Source of the DNA: RGIG7213 sp045652135
GTDB taxonomy: Bacteria > Bacillota > Clostridia > Oscillospirales > CAG-272
NCBI GenBank assembly: GCA_045652135.1
Contig: JAZRTS010000208.1
Location: 1-24,672, forward strand
Length of the DNA: 24,672 nucleotides
Reading direction: 5' to 3'
The notes under the pieces were generated by a model that was not told where the DNA came from, ran no database searches, and was given only the letters and a program-made list of their open reading frames with translations. Each line of letters begins with the position of its first letter. Position 1 is the first letter of the stretch. The translations under genes and the position numbers were made by a program. Positions 1 to 7,692 of the stretch are shown in pieces.

Positions 1-64
1 TATCCGAAAAAGTAAAGCATATCACTCTTTTTTGTTTATATTTACAAAAACATGAAAGAAATAA

Positions 65-93
65 TTGATTTTTTTTAGCAGTTATGATATAAT
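65..93 (+). promoter_or_regulatory. Sigma-A promoter for the dockerin EEP gene
   Basis: A -35 box TTGATT (65-70) and a -10 box TATAAT (88-93) are separated by 17 bases. The -10 is preceded by TGA (85-87), giving an extended -10. Transcription would begin near 100, leaving a leader of about 37 bases before the ribosome site AGAAAGGA (123-130) and the ATG at 137. Positions 1-64 hold nothing recognisable beyond A+T-rich spacer. Confidence 0.75.
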
Positions 94-136
94 AATATAT
101 CGTTAAAAATTTGCTAAAAAGCAGAAAGGATCTAAA

Positions 137-3100
137 ATGAAAAAAAGATTGCTTTGTGTGCTTTTAAGCCTTTCTCTCTTATTTTCTACCTTCGGAACCG
201 TAGTTGCCGAGGAAGTGGTAAGTGATTATGTGCTTGACAGCGCCACCAAAACTTATACCGTTTATACAGATGCAGGCTTCAGGGCTGTTGCAGATCTTAT
301 AAACAACGGTAATTATTCCTATAACATTTCACTGGCAAAGAACATCACTTTAAGCCAAAGCGTTAATTTGGGTACAAGTCAGACAAATCCTTATTCGGGA
401 ACCATAAACGGCTACGGTTACACTCTTTCGGGTGTCGTTGCCAACGGAAACGGCAAGGACGGTCAGGCATTGGTGCTTTACAGTGCAGGTATGACTGTTA
501 AGGATCTGCATCTTAACGTAAACATAGACGCAGGTACCAACTCGTACGTTGCAGGATTTCTTTACAAAAACGTATCGGGTGCAACATTTGAAAACTGCTC
601 CGTTTCGGGTACTCTTGCAGGTGCAGGATTCATCGGTGGTTTTGTCGCCCTGAACTCATCAACTCTTACTGTCAAAAACTGTTCTTCTGCAGTCAATATA
701 ACGGCAAGCGCAGCGACAGCGGGCGGATTTGTTGCAAGTTCAACAAGCAAATTAACCGTAAGCGGTTCGGAAGTATACGCAAGCACCATAACGGCAACAA
801 GCAACGTAGGCGGAATTATCGGACTTTCCTCGGGAAGTGTTTCTGTAAGCAATTCATCCGTTTTCGGCATTACATTGACATCAACCGGAAACTATGTCGG
901 CGGTGTCCTCGGACGTCTTAACAGCACATCTCTTTCGTGTGAAAATGTAGCTGTTGAGGCTGATATTTCCGCTGTATCACATTCCGGCGGTATTCTCGGC
1001 GGTGACGGATATTCATCGTCAAGTGCGTCCAACCCTTCAACATATCCCAAGATAATATGCAAAAACATTGTAACTGCAGGAAATTATAATTCATCAACCT
1101 CTTATGCCGGCGGCTTCATCGGATATAACGTAAATGTTGACATTACACTTACAAACTGCGTTTCATTTGCTGATCTTACCGCAGGTGACTATGTCGGCGG
1201 ATATGCCGCAAATTTAAGAGGCGGTGTGCTGAATTTCACAAACTGTATATATGCCGGTGATATAACTTCCACGGGAAAGAATAAAGGCAATATAACAGGA
1301 TATGTAGAAATTAAATACGCAAATCAGACAGCAACTTTTACGAACTGCTACGTCTGGGGCGCTACAAAGGTTGCAATGGTATCGCAGATCTCGATAGCTG
1401 ACGGTGTAACGCCCGTTGTAACCGTTGACGGTGCATCCACTACATGGGCAAAAGCACAGGCAACACATCTTACAGCAGCAGGCATTAAATCAAGGATAAC
1501 AAATTATATGAAAGAATTTAACGATGATCTCGTTTCTCTTGCCCAATACTGCCAGAATGAATATACACACGGCGAGCCCGGCGCTCTTGCGATAAGCGAG
1601 ATATCACACTGTCCCAAAGACCAAAACTACGAATACATAGAAATTGTAAACACATCGGACAGTAATGTCAACCTTGACGGCTATACAATAATACGAAATG
1701 CGTGTGCCAACTCCGGCGCGGCACAGAGAAATATTATTCAGAGATTTGTGGGAACAAATGATACACTTCCTCCCACAAATATCGCCGCCCTCGAGATCAA
1801 GAACACAAATATCACTCTTACGCCCAACGAAACAGCGCTTTTGTGGATAGTTTCATATAAAGCAAAGGACAAGAAGGTTTCCGATTTCACTTCATACTGG
1901 AACGGACTCGGCAGCGATATATCAAATATAAAGGTTGCACGTGTTCCGCAGTATAATTCTGACGGCGACCTCTTCCCCGCTACGGGAATAAATTCCAAAT
2001 GCGGAAACGGATTTTTGCCCGACAAGTACGGCGCATGCACAATTTCACTCATAAACGCTGAAAATTCCGCAAAGAGAGCTTCTAACGGTTCTACGTTGAG
2101 CAATATCACACTTCCCCTTACAACTGCAGATACAAATATGATTCTTGAGCTTGCCGACAGCTTTGCAATGTACTTCACGGGAACAACGGCGCAGACAGGC
2201 TCTTCATACAATTTTTATGACTTCATCGACGAGGAAGCATACAGACGCTCACTTTCCGAATTTCTTCCGACGGTTCTTCACGAACAAAGATCAAATTATC
2301 CTTTGACAGTAATACACCGTACGATGGTAACAGGCGAGCTTGACGGAAACGGTTTGCCGAAATCTTACCATTATCCCAATAATACGGAAAACTCAAAGAC
2401 CTACACACCTTACATAGACTACGGTACATTAAAGACAACATCAACTCCCGGAAAGCTCATTTCGGGACAGCACGTAAACATTCGTCTCGGTGATATAACA
2501 GTTGTTGACAGCGACACCGTAAAGGTAACGGGATACGCAAAGAATACAAAATTTGCAGAAGTCGGCTTTATTCTCTACACGGAATCCGCTTCCGGTATTG
2601 TCAAAAACATAAACAAGAAGGTTTTGACGAGTACCGTTGCTTCAAACGGTAAATTCACTGTAACGCTTGACGGATTTCCTGTTAAAGACGGTGATATTAT
2701 CGGTGTTGTTCCCTGCGGAGTAAGCGCCGGCGGCGAGACTTCCACAGGAAAACACTCTCACATAAGATATCCTCAAAAGTCTGTTGTAATACATACATCA
2801 CGTGCTGATTCGATACGCATTGCATACTTCTCTGACACAGAGGAAACGACCGACTACAGAGGTTATTACGAAGCGGCAAAATTATTTGCAGAAGATCTTC
2901 AGTATTACACGGGAAAATCCGTAGCACTTGTACCCTTTGATAAACACGCAAGCTACAGACAGATCGTTTTCTGCAGTCCTGCTGCTGCCAAGGAATTTAT
3001 ACCGTCATCACTTTCTGTTGGCGCGAACAACTACGCTATTTTAGGCAGATACGGAAATATCTTCATAATCGGAGGCGATGCTCTGGCGGCTGAATATGCT

Positions 3101-4381
3101 TCACAGACGATTATCAGTGCGCTTAAAACATCAACTACGGAGCTTGATCTTCAGACATTCTGCACAGGAACATCAAATACTTTCAATCCAAGCACTAACA
3201 ATCTGCCTTTGGCTGAAGGTGCAAACTTCCGTATTATGACATGTAACGTTCTGCGTTACGAACTTTACCAGAATCTCGAAAGAATTTCAGATTTCGTTAA
3301 AACATTCAAATACTATTCTCCCGACGTTATCGGATTCCAAGAATACTGCGCTACATTTACTTCCCAGCTCACACCGAAGCTGAAGGATCTCGGCTATACG
3401 GTACTCGGAAACGAGATGCGAGGAGGAGAACAGAACTTCACACCTCTTGCATACAAGACATCACGCTTTAACTGTATTGACAAGGGTTGGTTCAAACTTT
3501 CGGGCGAAAGCAGCTATCCCGGCCACAACGTAACGTGGGCAGTTTTGCAGGATAAGCAAACAGGGGAAAAATTCGCAGTTTCAACAACGCACTTCTTCCA
3601 CTTGAGCGACAGAACAAAGGCAGACCCGATACGTGCGATAAATGCGCAGGAGATACTTGATCTGTCCAAACAGCTTGTCGCAAAACACAACTGCGCTGTT
3701 GTAAATATGGGTGACTATAACACGTACTCCACCGACGTAGGATACCCGGTATTCTTCCAGGGCAATTTCTTACACGATGCAAGATTTGTTTCCGAAAGAG
3801 GGCTTTACTTGGAACGCACATCACACGTACAAGCTGTTCCGAAGCCTGCTGACGGTTCGCTGACAATGGCGCTTGACCTTTTCCACGTTACGGATCTTAC
3901 ACGTGTTGTACGTTTCAGACCTCCGATAAACACAACAACAGGTAATATTTCCGACCACTTCCCTTCATATCTTGATATTGCAGTATCCAAATCTTCCGAT
4001 TACAAGCTTAACACAAAAGCCGGATCGGGTGTCACACTCGAAAAATCGGGTAATAACTCAATCATCAAGGTTCCCGCAGGCACAACGGAAAGCGAATTGC
4101 TTTCATATTTCAACAGCAACGCAAAAATAAGCGGCGGTATTGCAACGGGAAGCAAGGTAGTAAATTATTTGGGTTCAACTGCTACCGACTCTGCATACAT
4201 CATTCTCGAAAATGATGTCAACGGCGACGGAGCAATCAACGGCAAAGACATCGTAAGAGCTAAAAAATATATGCTCGGTATAGAAAACAATAAAATAAAC
4301 ATCATTGCAGGTGACAAGAACAATGACGGTAAGATAAACGATTCCGAGGTAAATTCACTTGTAGATCTTATTACGGATTAA
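137..4381 (+). CDS. Secreted multidomain protein: GLUG-like beta-helix, lamin-tail domain, EEP hydrolase, dockerin
   Basis: Predicted extracellular phosphoesterase or nuclease of 1414 residues. A signal peptide ends near VVAEE (residues 21-25). Residues about 150-410 are Gly- and Ser-rich repeats of the form 'GGF(I/V)...NC', like GLUG repeats of adhesins, and should form a beta-helix. Residues about 480-600 look like a lamin-tail domain (AISEISHCP, YIEIVNTSDSNVNLDGYTI). Residues about 900-1010 resemble the mixed alpha/beta domain found at the N-terminus of alpha-glucuronidase-type glycosidases (weak call). Residues about 1030-1280 are an endonuclease/exonuclease/phosphatase fold with the metal and catalytic signature intact: N1037 (TCNVL), E1069 (GFQEY), D1193 and N1195 (GDYN), D1273-H1274 (SDH). 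A linker module precedes a type I dockerin (1360-1414) with two Ca-binding loops, DVNGDGAINGKD and DKNNDGKINDSE. The substrate could be DNA, RNA, phospholipid or phosphoinositide; the sequence does not decide. The start is fixed by the SD and promoter. Confidence 0.9.
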   Translation: MKKRLLCVLLSLSLLFSTFGTVVAEEVVSDYVLDSATKTYTVYTDAGFRAVADLINNGNYSYNISLAKNITLSQSVNLGTSQTNPYSGTINGYGYTLSGVVANGNGKDGQALVLYSAGMTVKDLHLNVNIDAGTNSYVAGFLYKNVSGATFENCSVSGTLAGAGFIGGFVALNSSTLTVKNCSSAVNITASAATAGGFVASSTSKLTVSGSEVYASTITATSNVGGIIGLSSGSVSVSNSSVFGITLTSTGNYVGGVLGRLNSTSLSCENVAVEADISAVSHSGGILGGDGYSSSSASNPSTYPKIICKNIVTAGNYNSSTSYAGGFIGYNVNVDITLTNCVSFADLTAGDYVGGYAANLRGGVLNFTNCIYAGDITSTGKNKGNITGYVEIKYANQTATFTNCYVWGATKVAMVSQISIADGVTPVVTVDGASTTWAKAQATHLTAAGIKSRITNYMKEFNDDLVSLAQYCQNEYTHGEPGALAISEISHCPKDQNYEYIEIVNTSDSNVNLDGYTIIRNACANSGAAQRNIIQRFVGTNDTLPPTNIAALEIKNTNITLTPNETALLWIVSYKAKDKKVSDFTSYWNGLGSDISNIKVARVPQYNSDGDLFPATGINSKCGNGFLPDKYGACTISLINAENSAKRASNGSTLSNITLPLTTADTNMILELADSFAMYFTGTTAQTGSSYNFYDFIDEEAYRRSLSEFLPTVLHEQRSNYPLTVIHRTMVTGELDGNGLPKSYHYPNNTENSKTYTPYIDYGTLKTTSTPGKLISGQHVNIRLGDITVVDSDTVKVTGYAKNTKFAEVGFILYTESASGIVKNINKKVLTSTVASNGKFTVTLDGFPVKDGDIIGVVPCGVSAGGETSTGKHSHIRYPQKSVVIHTSRADSIRIAYFSDTEETTDYRGYYEAAKLFAEDLQYYTGKSVALVPFDKHASYRQIVFCSPAAAKEFIPSSLSVGANNYAILGRYGNIFIIGGDALAAEYASQTIISALKTSTTELDLQTFCTGTSNTFNPSTNNLPLAEGANFRIMTCNVLRYELYQNLERISDFVKTFKYYSPDVIGFQEYCATFTSQLTPKLKDLGYTVLGNEMRGGEQNFTPLAYKTSRFNCIDKGWFKLSGESSYPGHNVTWAVLQDKQTGEKFAVSTTHFFHLSDRTKADPIRAINAQEILDLSKQLVAKHNCAVVNMGDYNTYSTDVGYPVFFQGNFLHDARFVSERGLYLERTSHVQAVPKPADGSLTMALDLFHVTDLTRVVRFRPPINTTTGNISDHFPSYLDIAVSKSSDYKLNTKAGSGVTLEKSGNNSIIKVPAGTTESELLSYFNSNAKISGGIATGSKVVNYLGSTATDSAYIILENDVNGDGAINGKDIVRAKKYMLGIENNKINIIAGDKNNDGKINDSEVNSLVDLITD

Positions 4382-4400
4382 AATTCATTATTAGTGCAAA

Positions 4401-4437
4401 AAACGGATATGATATATGGCATATATCATATCCGTTT
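4401..4437. terminator. Bidirectional palindromic terminator
   Basis: A perfect 17-bp inverted repeat (arms 4401-4417 and 4421-4437) has a 3-base GGC loop. It sits 20 bases after the dockerin gene stop and 39 bases after the stop of the convergent pyruvyl transferase gene. The outer arm ends are AAA/TTT, so either strand ends in U-rich RNA, although the T-tract is short. Confidence 0.75.
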
Positions 4438-4476
4438 CATTATTTATTGATGAAGAATCTGTTGTCTGATTTTAAG

Positions 4477-5337
4477 TCATTTTCTCCAAAGATCTTTAGG
4501 AAATGCTTTTATCAGATTATTTTGCATTTCAGACAAGTCCGGTAAATCGCAGGGTGTTACCGTTAACGCTTCTTCGATACTCTTTGCCACAGGAAATTCA
4601 AATCTGCCCGTGGAAAAATAATAATCTTCAAACTTGAATATAGTTGTTCGTGCAACTGAAGGCATATACAACACAGCGGGCACACCATATGCCTCCGAAA
4701 GTATGATGCCGTGCAAAGAACTGCTTATTACCAATTTTGACTCGAGAATCGCATCGATAAAGGATTTATAATCTTTTGTCAAAATATCAAGCCCATTTTC
4801 TACAATGGTTTCATCGGTATAATTTTTTATAACCACATAGTCTCTCGTTTTTTCAAAACGATTTCCTTCATATATAATCGGCATAAGAACTGCAGGATCA
4901 CCGTAAACCTCAGGACATTTATATCCGAGCTCCAACAGATGATTTCTTGTATTCGGCCCCCTGACAGCCCTTATATCAAGTTTTCTGAAATACTTCATAT
5001 ATTTTGCAAGTCTATGCGTAAGAGGATTTAAAAATCCACTTCCCCACACGGTTGCATTTGATCGACCTATTTGCAGTATAGAACCGATTGCATACAAGTG
5101 CTTTGTCTTATTTGCAGTATTTTCATCGATACCGTAATATTTCTTCATATAATCGACTACGACACAAGATAAATAATCTCCTAAATTATCGTAATTTTTT
5201 CCGTATCGCCAGTAGTGTAAATTAACTTCACCTGATATTACATTACAATTTTCATTTGCCAGGATATACTTATTTCGAATTTTATAAAAATAAAAAATTC
5301 TTTTGTTATATTCTATGAAGTTCTTAATTGTACCCAA
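4477..5337 (-). CDS. Polysaccharide pyruvyl transferase family protein
   Basis: A likely cytoplasmic or membrane-peripheral glycan-modifying enzyme that transfers pyruvate from PEP as a ketal onto a sugar of a cell-surface polymer (family knowledge, PF04230; CsaB, WcaK and ExoV are relatives). Numbered from the TTG at 5337 (286 residues), motifs visible are NLGDYLS (51-57), VWGSG (97-101), RGPNT (126-130), GDPAVLMP (146-153) and the C-terminal SSSLHGIILSEAYGVPAV block (205-222). The start is uncertain. An upstream in-frame TTG at 5355 touches its own GAGGA with no spacer, whereas the TTG at 5337 follows GAGGGG (5344-5349) by 6 bases, so 5337 is preferred. A weak promoter (TTGCAT near 5392, TATATA near 5370) would start RNA close to 5357, which also favours the inner start. 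It is alone, with no glycosyltransferase neighbours, and visibly more A+T-rich than the genes around it. Confidence 0.85.
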   Translation of the reverse strand: MGTIKNFIEYNKRIFYFYKIRNKYILANENCNVISGEVNLHYWRYGKNYDNLGDYLSCVVVDYMKKYYGIDENTANKTKHLYAIGSILQIGRSNATVWGSGFLNPLTHRLAKYMKYFRKLDIRAVRGPNTRNHLLELGYKCPEVYGDPAVLMPIIYEGNRFEKTRDYVVIKNYTDETIVENGLDILTKDYKSFIDAILESKLVISSSLHGIILSEAYGVPAVLYMPSVARTTIFKFEDYYFSTGRFEFPVAKSIEEALTVTPCDLPDLSEMQNNLIKAFPKDLWRK

Positions 5338-5401
5338 AATTTTCCCCTCAAACAATCCTCAAAATATATACGGTTATAACAAATAAATGCAAACATAATA
5401 G

Positions 5402-5435
5402 AACGGCGTTTCGTTTTTCGGAACGAAACGCCGTT
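5402..5435 (-). terminator. Stem-loop terminator after the YegP gene
   Basis: Perfect 14-bp arms at 5402-5415 and 5422-5435, with a 6-base TTTCGG loop and a G+C-rich core (CGGCG/CGCCG). It lies 22 bases past the YegP stop. The run after the stem on the minus strand is only weakly U-rich; the better T-run (5434-5437) is on the plus strand, so the direction is inferred from gene order. Confidence 0.6.
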
Positions 5436-5456
5436 TTGTATCGTTGAATACAAATA

Positions 5457-5822
5457 TTATTCTTCTACGATCTCAGCATCGGGAGCGTTCTTCTTTACGC
5501 TTTCGATACCGTTTTCGCAACTTGCCTTTGTCTTGTAGCCTTCAGATGTTGCGATAACTTCGCCGTTTCTTGCCTTAAGACGGAAGCGGAATTCGCCTGC
5601 CTTGTCTTCGTACATTTCAAACTTGGGGTGCTTAACTGCAACAACAGGATCAACTGTCTGGTCTTCAACCTCACCGATGCAGTTGTTCTTTACACTTTCG
5701 ATACCGTTCATGCAAGCAGCCTTTGTTGTGTAAACTTCAGATGTTGCGATAACCTGTCCGTTTGTTGATTTAAGATCAAACTTAACACCTGTAGCTGTTT
5801 CTCTTACTACAAATTTTCCCAT
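5457..5822 (-). CDS. YegP family protein (two DUF1508 repeats)
   Basis: A small soluble protein of 121 residues made of two copies of the YegP (DUF1508) unit, about residues 4-47 and 68-111. Each copy runs F-x-(5-9)-F-x-(L)K-(S/A)-x-NG-(Q/E)-VIATSE-x-Y-x-TKA-(A/S)C-x-NGIESVK-(N/K)N. The repeats form paired beta-beta-beta-alpha units in solved family members; the biological role is not established. An acidic tail (DAEIVEE) ends the protein. The ATG is preceded by GGAG with a 7-base spacer. A near-perfect consensus promoter lies just upstream and a G+C-rich stem-loop just downstream, so this is a self-contained and probably strongly transcribed gene. Confidence 0.9.
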   Translation of the reverse strand: MGKFVVRETATGVKFDLKSTNGQVIATSEVYTTKAACMNGIESVKNNCIGEVEDQTVDPVVAVKHPKFEMYEDKAGEFRFRLKARNGEVIATSEGYKTKASCENGIESVKKNAPDAEIVEE

Positions 5823-5884
5823 GATATTTCTCCATCCTTAATTGTATTTATCGAAAAAAATCCGATAGTTCGTATACTAATGAC

Positions 5885-5913
5885 ATTATAGCATATAACA
5901 AATAATTTGTCAA
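5885..5913 (-). promoter_or_regulatory. Perfect-consensus sigma-A promoter for the YegP gene
   Basis: Read on the minus strand: TTGACA (5913-5908), a 17-base spacer, and TATAAT (5890-5885), with TGC immediately before the -10 (extended -10). Both hexamers are exact consensus. Transcription should start near 5878 and give a leader of roughly 55 bases before the ATG at 5822. Confidence 0.88.
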
Positions 5914-5986
5914 GGGTTGTATAACATTGTATTTTTATACGTTTTTCGTGTATAAAGCAAGCAAAGGCGTAACTTTTTTCGTTTAT

Positions 5987-6001
5987 GATATTGACAATAT
6001 C
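5987..6001. repeat. Palindrome overlapping the importer -35 box (possible operator)
   Basis: GATATTG-A-CAATATC is a perfect 7-bp inverted repeat with a one-base centre. It contains the whole -35 hexamer (5991-5996) of the amino-acid importer promoter. Its symmetry suggests binding by a dimeric repressor, but no regulator gene is adjacent and the match may be fortuitous in A+T-rich DNA. Confidence 0.4.
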
Positions 6002-6019
6002 CGACTTTTGATATATAAT
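5991..6019 (+). promoter_or_regulatory. Consensus promoter for the amino-acid ABC importer
   Basis: TTGACA (5991-5996), a 17-base spacer and TATAAT (6014-6019), both exact sigma-A hexamers. Transcription would begin near 6026, giving a 5' leader of about 56 bases that contains a small hairpin (6040-6059) and the ribosome site. Confidence 0.88.
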
Positions 6020-6039
6020 ACTAATGTTAATTATATTTA

Positions 6040-6059
6040 GATATGCGTTTTGGCATATC
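6040..6059 (+). promoter_or_regulatory. Leader hairpin upstream of the binding-protein gene
   Basis: GATATGC (6040-6046) and GCATATC (6053-6059) form a 7-bp stem with a GTTTTG loop. It ends three bases before the GAAAGGAT ribosome site (6063-6070). It could stabilise the abundant binding-protein mRNA or influence initiation; the function is inferred only from its position. Confidence 0.4.
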
Positions 6060-6081
6060 AAAGAAAGGATAATATATTATT

Positions 6082-6864
6082 ATGAAGAAAATAATTTCTT
6101 TCATTCTGGCGCTTTCGCTTCTTGCTGTTTGCGCTGTTTCCTTTGCTTCTTGCTCAAAGGAAGACGAAAACGTACTTAAAATGGCTACAAATGCCGCATT
6201 CCCTCCCTATGAATTTTACGAGGGCGAAAAGATAGTCGGTATTGATGCTGAAATTGCTGAGCTTATCGCAAAGGATCTCGGTATGACACTGCAGATCGTT
6301 GACACAGAGTTTGACTCCATCATCACAGGCGTTACCGAAGGCAAATACGATTTCGGTATGGCAGGTATGACAGTTACCGAGGACAGACTCAAGAGCGTTA
6401 ACTTCTCTACATCCTACGCAAAGGGTGTTCAGGTTATCATCGTTAAGAACGATTCCCCCATCACATCCATTGATGACCTTGCAGCTGACGGTGCAACATA
6501 CAAGATCGGTGTTCAGCAGGGTACAACAGGTGACATCTATGCTTCCGACACTCCCGAAAACGGCGGCTTCGGTGAAAACAGAGTTACAAGCTACAACACA
6601 GGCGCTGAAGCAGTTCTCGCTCTTACAACAGGTAAGGTTGACTGCGTTATCATCGATAACGAGCCTGCTAAGTCTTACGTTAAGACATACGAAGGCCTCA
6701 AGATCCTCGATACAGAATACGTTGAAGAGGACTACGCTATCTGCGTAAGCAAGTCAAACGAAGACCTTCTCAAGAAAATCAACGATTCATTGAAAAAGAA
6801 CACCGAAAACGGTGAGATCCAGAAGATAATCGACAAGTACATCAAGGCTGATTCCGCTGAATAA
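6082..6864 (+). CDS. Polar amino-acid ABC transporter substrate-binding lipoprotein
   Basis: The extracytoplasmic receptor of an amino-acid importer (SBP family 3), anchored to the membrane by lipid. Of its 260 residues, 1-23 form a lipoprotein signal ending in FAS-C24. The mature protein begins with the family hallmark ATNAAFPPYEF, followed by VGIDAEIAELIAKDLGM and the ligand-site region MAGMTVTEDR. These point to a polar amino acid; the exact ligand cannot be read. Length and order match the HisJ, ArtP and GlnH class. The gene opens the operon, with the permease and ATPase following at 6943 and 7682. A stem-loop just after its stop probably trims most transcripts here, giving more receptor than membrane complex. 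The SD GAAAGGAT is 11 bases from the ATG, slightly long. Confidence 0.95.
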   Translation: MKKIISFILALSLLAVCAVSFASCSKEDENVLKMATNAAFPPYEFYEGEKIVGIDAEIAELIAKDLGMTLQIVDTEFDSIITGVTEGKYDFGMAGMTVTEDRLKSVNFSTSYAKGVQVIIVKNDSPITSIDDLAADGATYKIGVQQGTTGDIYASDTPENGGFGENRVTSYNTGAEAVLALTTGKVDCVIIDNEPAKSYVKTYEGLKILDTEYVEEDYAICVSKSNEDLLKKINDSLKKNTENGEIQKIIDKYIKADSAE

Positions 6865-6885
6865 TTCTGTACTTTTGATTTGATT

Positions 6886-6915
6886 AAAAGGGGTTACCTC
6901 ACGGTTACCCCTTTT
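6886..6915 (+). terminator. Intra-operon stem-loop between binding-protein and permease genes
   Basis: AAAAGGGGT (6886-6894) pairs with the ACCCCTTTT side (6907-6915) and ACC/GGT extends the stem inward. This gives 13-base arms with a single T-T mismatch and a 4-base loop (6899-6902), ending in TTTT. It resembles a leaky rho-independent terminator, and no new consensus promoter is evident before the permease start at 6943. Confidence 0.7.
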
Positions 6916-6942
6916 ATATATTAAACGAGGTGGTATTTAATT

Positions 6943-7692
6943 ATGATGTTCGATATGATCGGACAATGGCTTAATGAACAGCGTGAACTGTTTATTCTCA
7001 ACTTTATAGATGAAAGCAGATGGAAGCTGCTTTTGACAGGTCTTGGCAATACTCTCCTGATAACCTTATTTGCAACACTCATCGGTATATTTTTGGGTAT
7101 AATAGTTGCCGCAGTACGTACAACGTACGATAAAAACGGCGAAGCTATGGCTTTTCACAAGAGTATAAGCTATTATATTTTAAAGATTGCCAACGCGCTG
7201 TGTAAACTTTATCTTACGGTAATGAGAGGTACACCTGTTGTCGTTCAGCTTCTTATTGCATATTTCATAATATTTGCATCGTCAGATAACGGTATTATGG
7301 TGGCAATATTTGCTTTCGGTGTCAACTCCGGTGCGTACGTTGCTGAAATTCTCCGAGGCGGTATTATGTCGATTGACAACGGTCAATTTGAAGCAGGACG
7401 TTCACTCGGCTTCAACTATTTGCAAACGATGATATATATTGTTATTCCCCAGGCAATAAAGACAGCACTTCCCTCTCTCCTCAACGAATTTATCGCACTT
7501 CTCAAGGAAACATCCGTTGCAGGTTACGTCGGCCTCGTTGATATAACAAAGGCGGGCGCTATAATCAGAGGACGAACATTCTCTGCATTTATGCCGCTTA
7601 TTGCCGTTGCAATCGTTTATCTGATACTTGTAACGATCCTCACATGGGCCGTTTCAAAGATCGAAAGGAGGTTGCGTAAGAGTGAAAGATAA
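6943..7692 (+). CDS. Polar amino-acid ABC transporter permease
   Basis: A membrane subunit of the HisM/ArtM type, 249 residues, which probably acts as a homodimer because no second permease gene is present. About five hydrophobic segments can be seen: roughly 28-58, 95-112, 118-138, 180-200 and 213-240. The family EAA loop that docks on the ATPase lies around residues 149-170 (EAGRSLGFNYLQTMIYIVIPQ region). RGTPVVVQL precedes the second segment, as is common in this family. The start has GAGGTGG (6927-6933) 9 bases upstream; a second ATG follows immediately, so initiation could be at 6943 or 6946. The last 11 bases overlap the ATPase start, which implies translational coupling. Confidence 0.95.
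   Translation: MMFDMIGQWLNEQRELFILNFIDESRWKLLLTGLGNTLLITLFATLIGIFLGIIVAAVRTTYDKNGEAMAFHKSISYYILKIANALCKLYLTVMRGTPVVVQLLIAYFIIFASSDNGIMVAIFAFGVNSGAYVAEILRGGIMSIDNGQFEAGRSLGFNYLQTMIYIVIPQAIKTALPSLLNEFIALLKETSVAGYVGLVDITKAGAIIRGRTFSAFMPLIAVAIVYLILVTILTWAVSKIERRLRKSER

Noticed and set aside
137..4381. Possible cohesin partner for the dockerin within this window, especially in the giant protein
   Set aside because: No segment of the 2548-residue protein could be recognised as a cohesin; its beta-domains look like Calx-beta, CARDB and Ig-like folds.
5807..6061. Minus-strand 84-codon frame spanning the YegP-importer gap
   Set aside because: It runs through two consensus promoters and into the YegP start, is A+T-driven, and has no ribosome site.
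5823..6081. T-box or amino-acid riboswitch upstream of the importer
   Set aside because: The predicted transcript leader is only about 56 bases with one small hairpin, too short for a T-box or lysine riboswitch.
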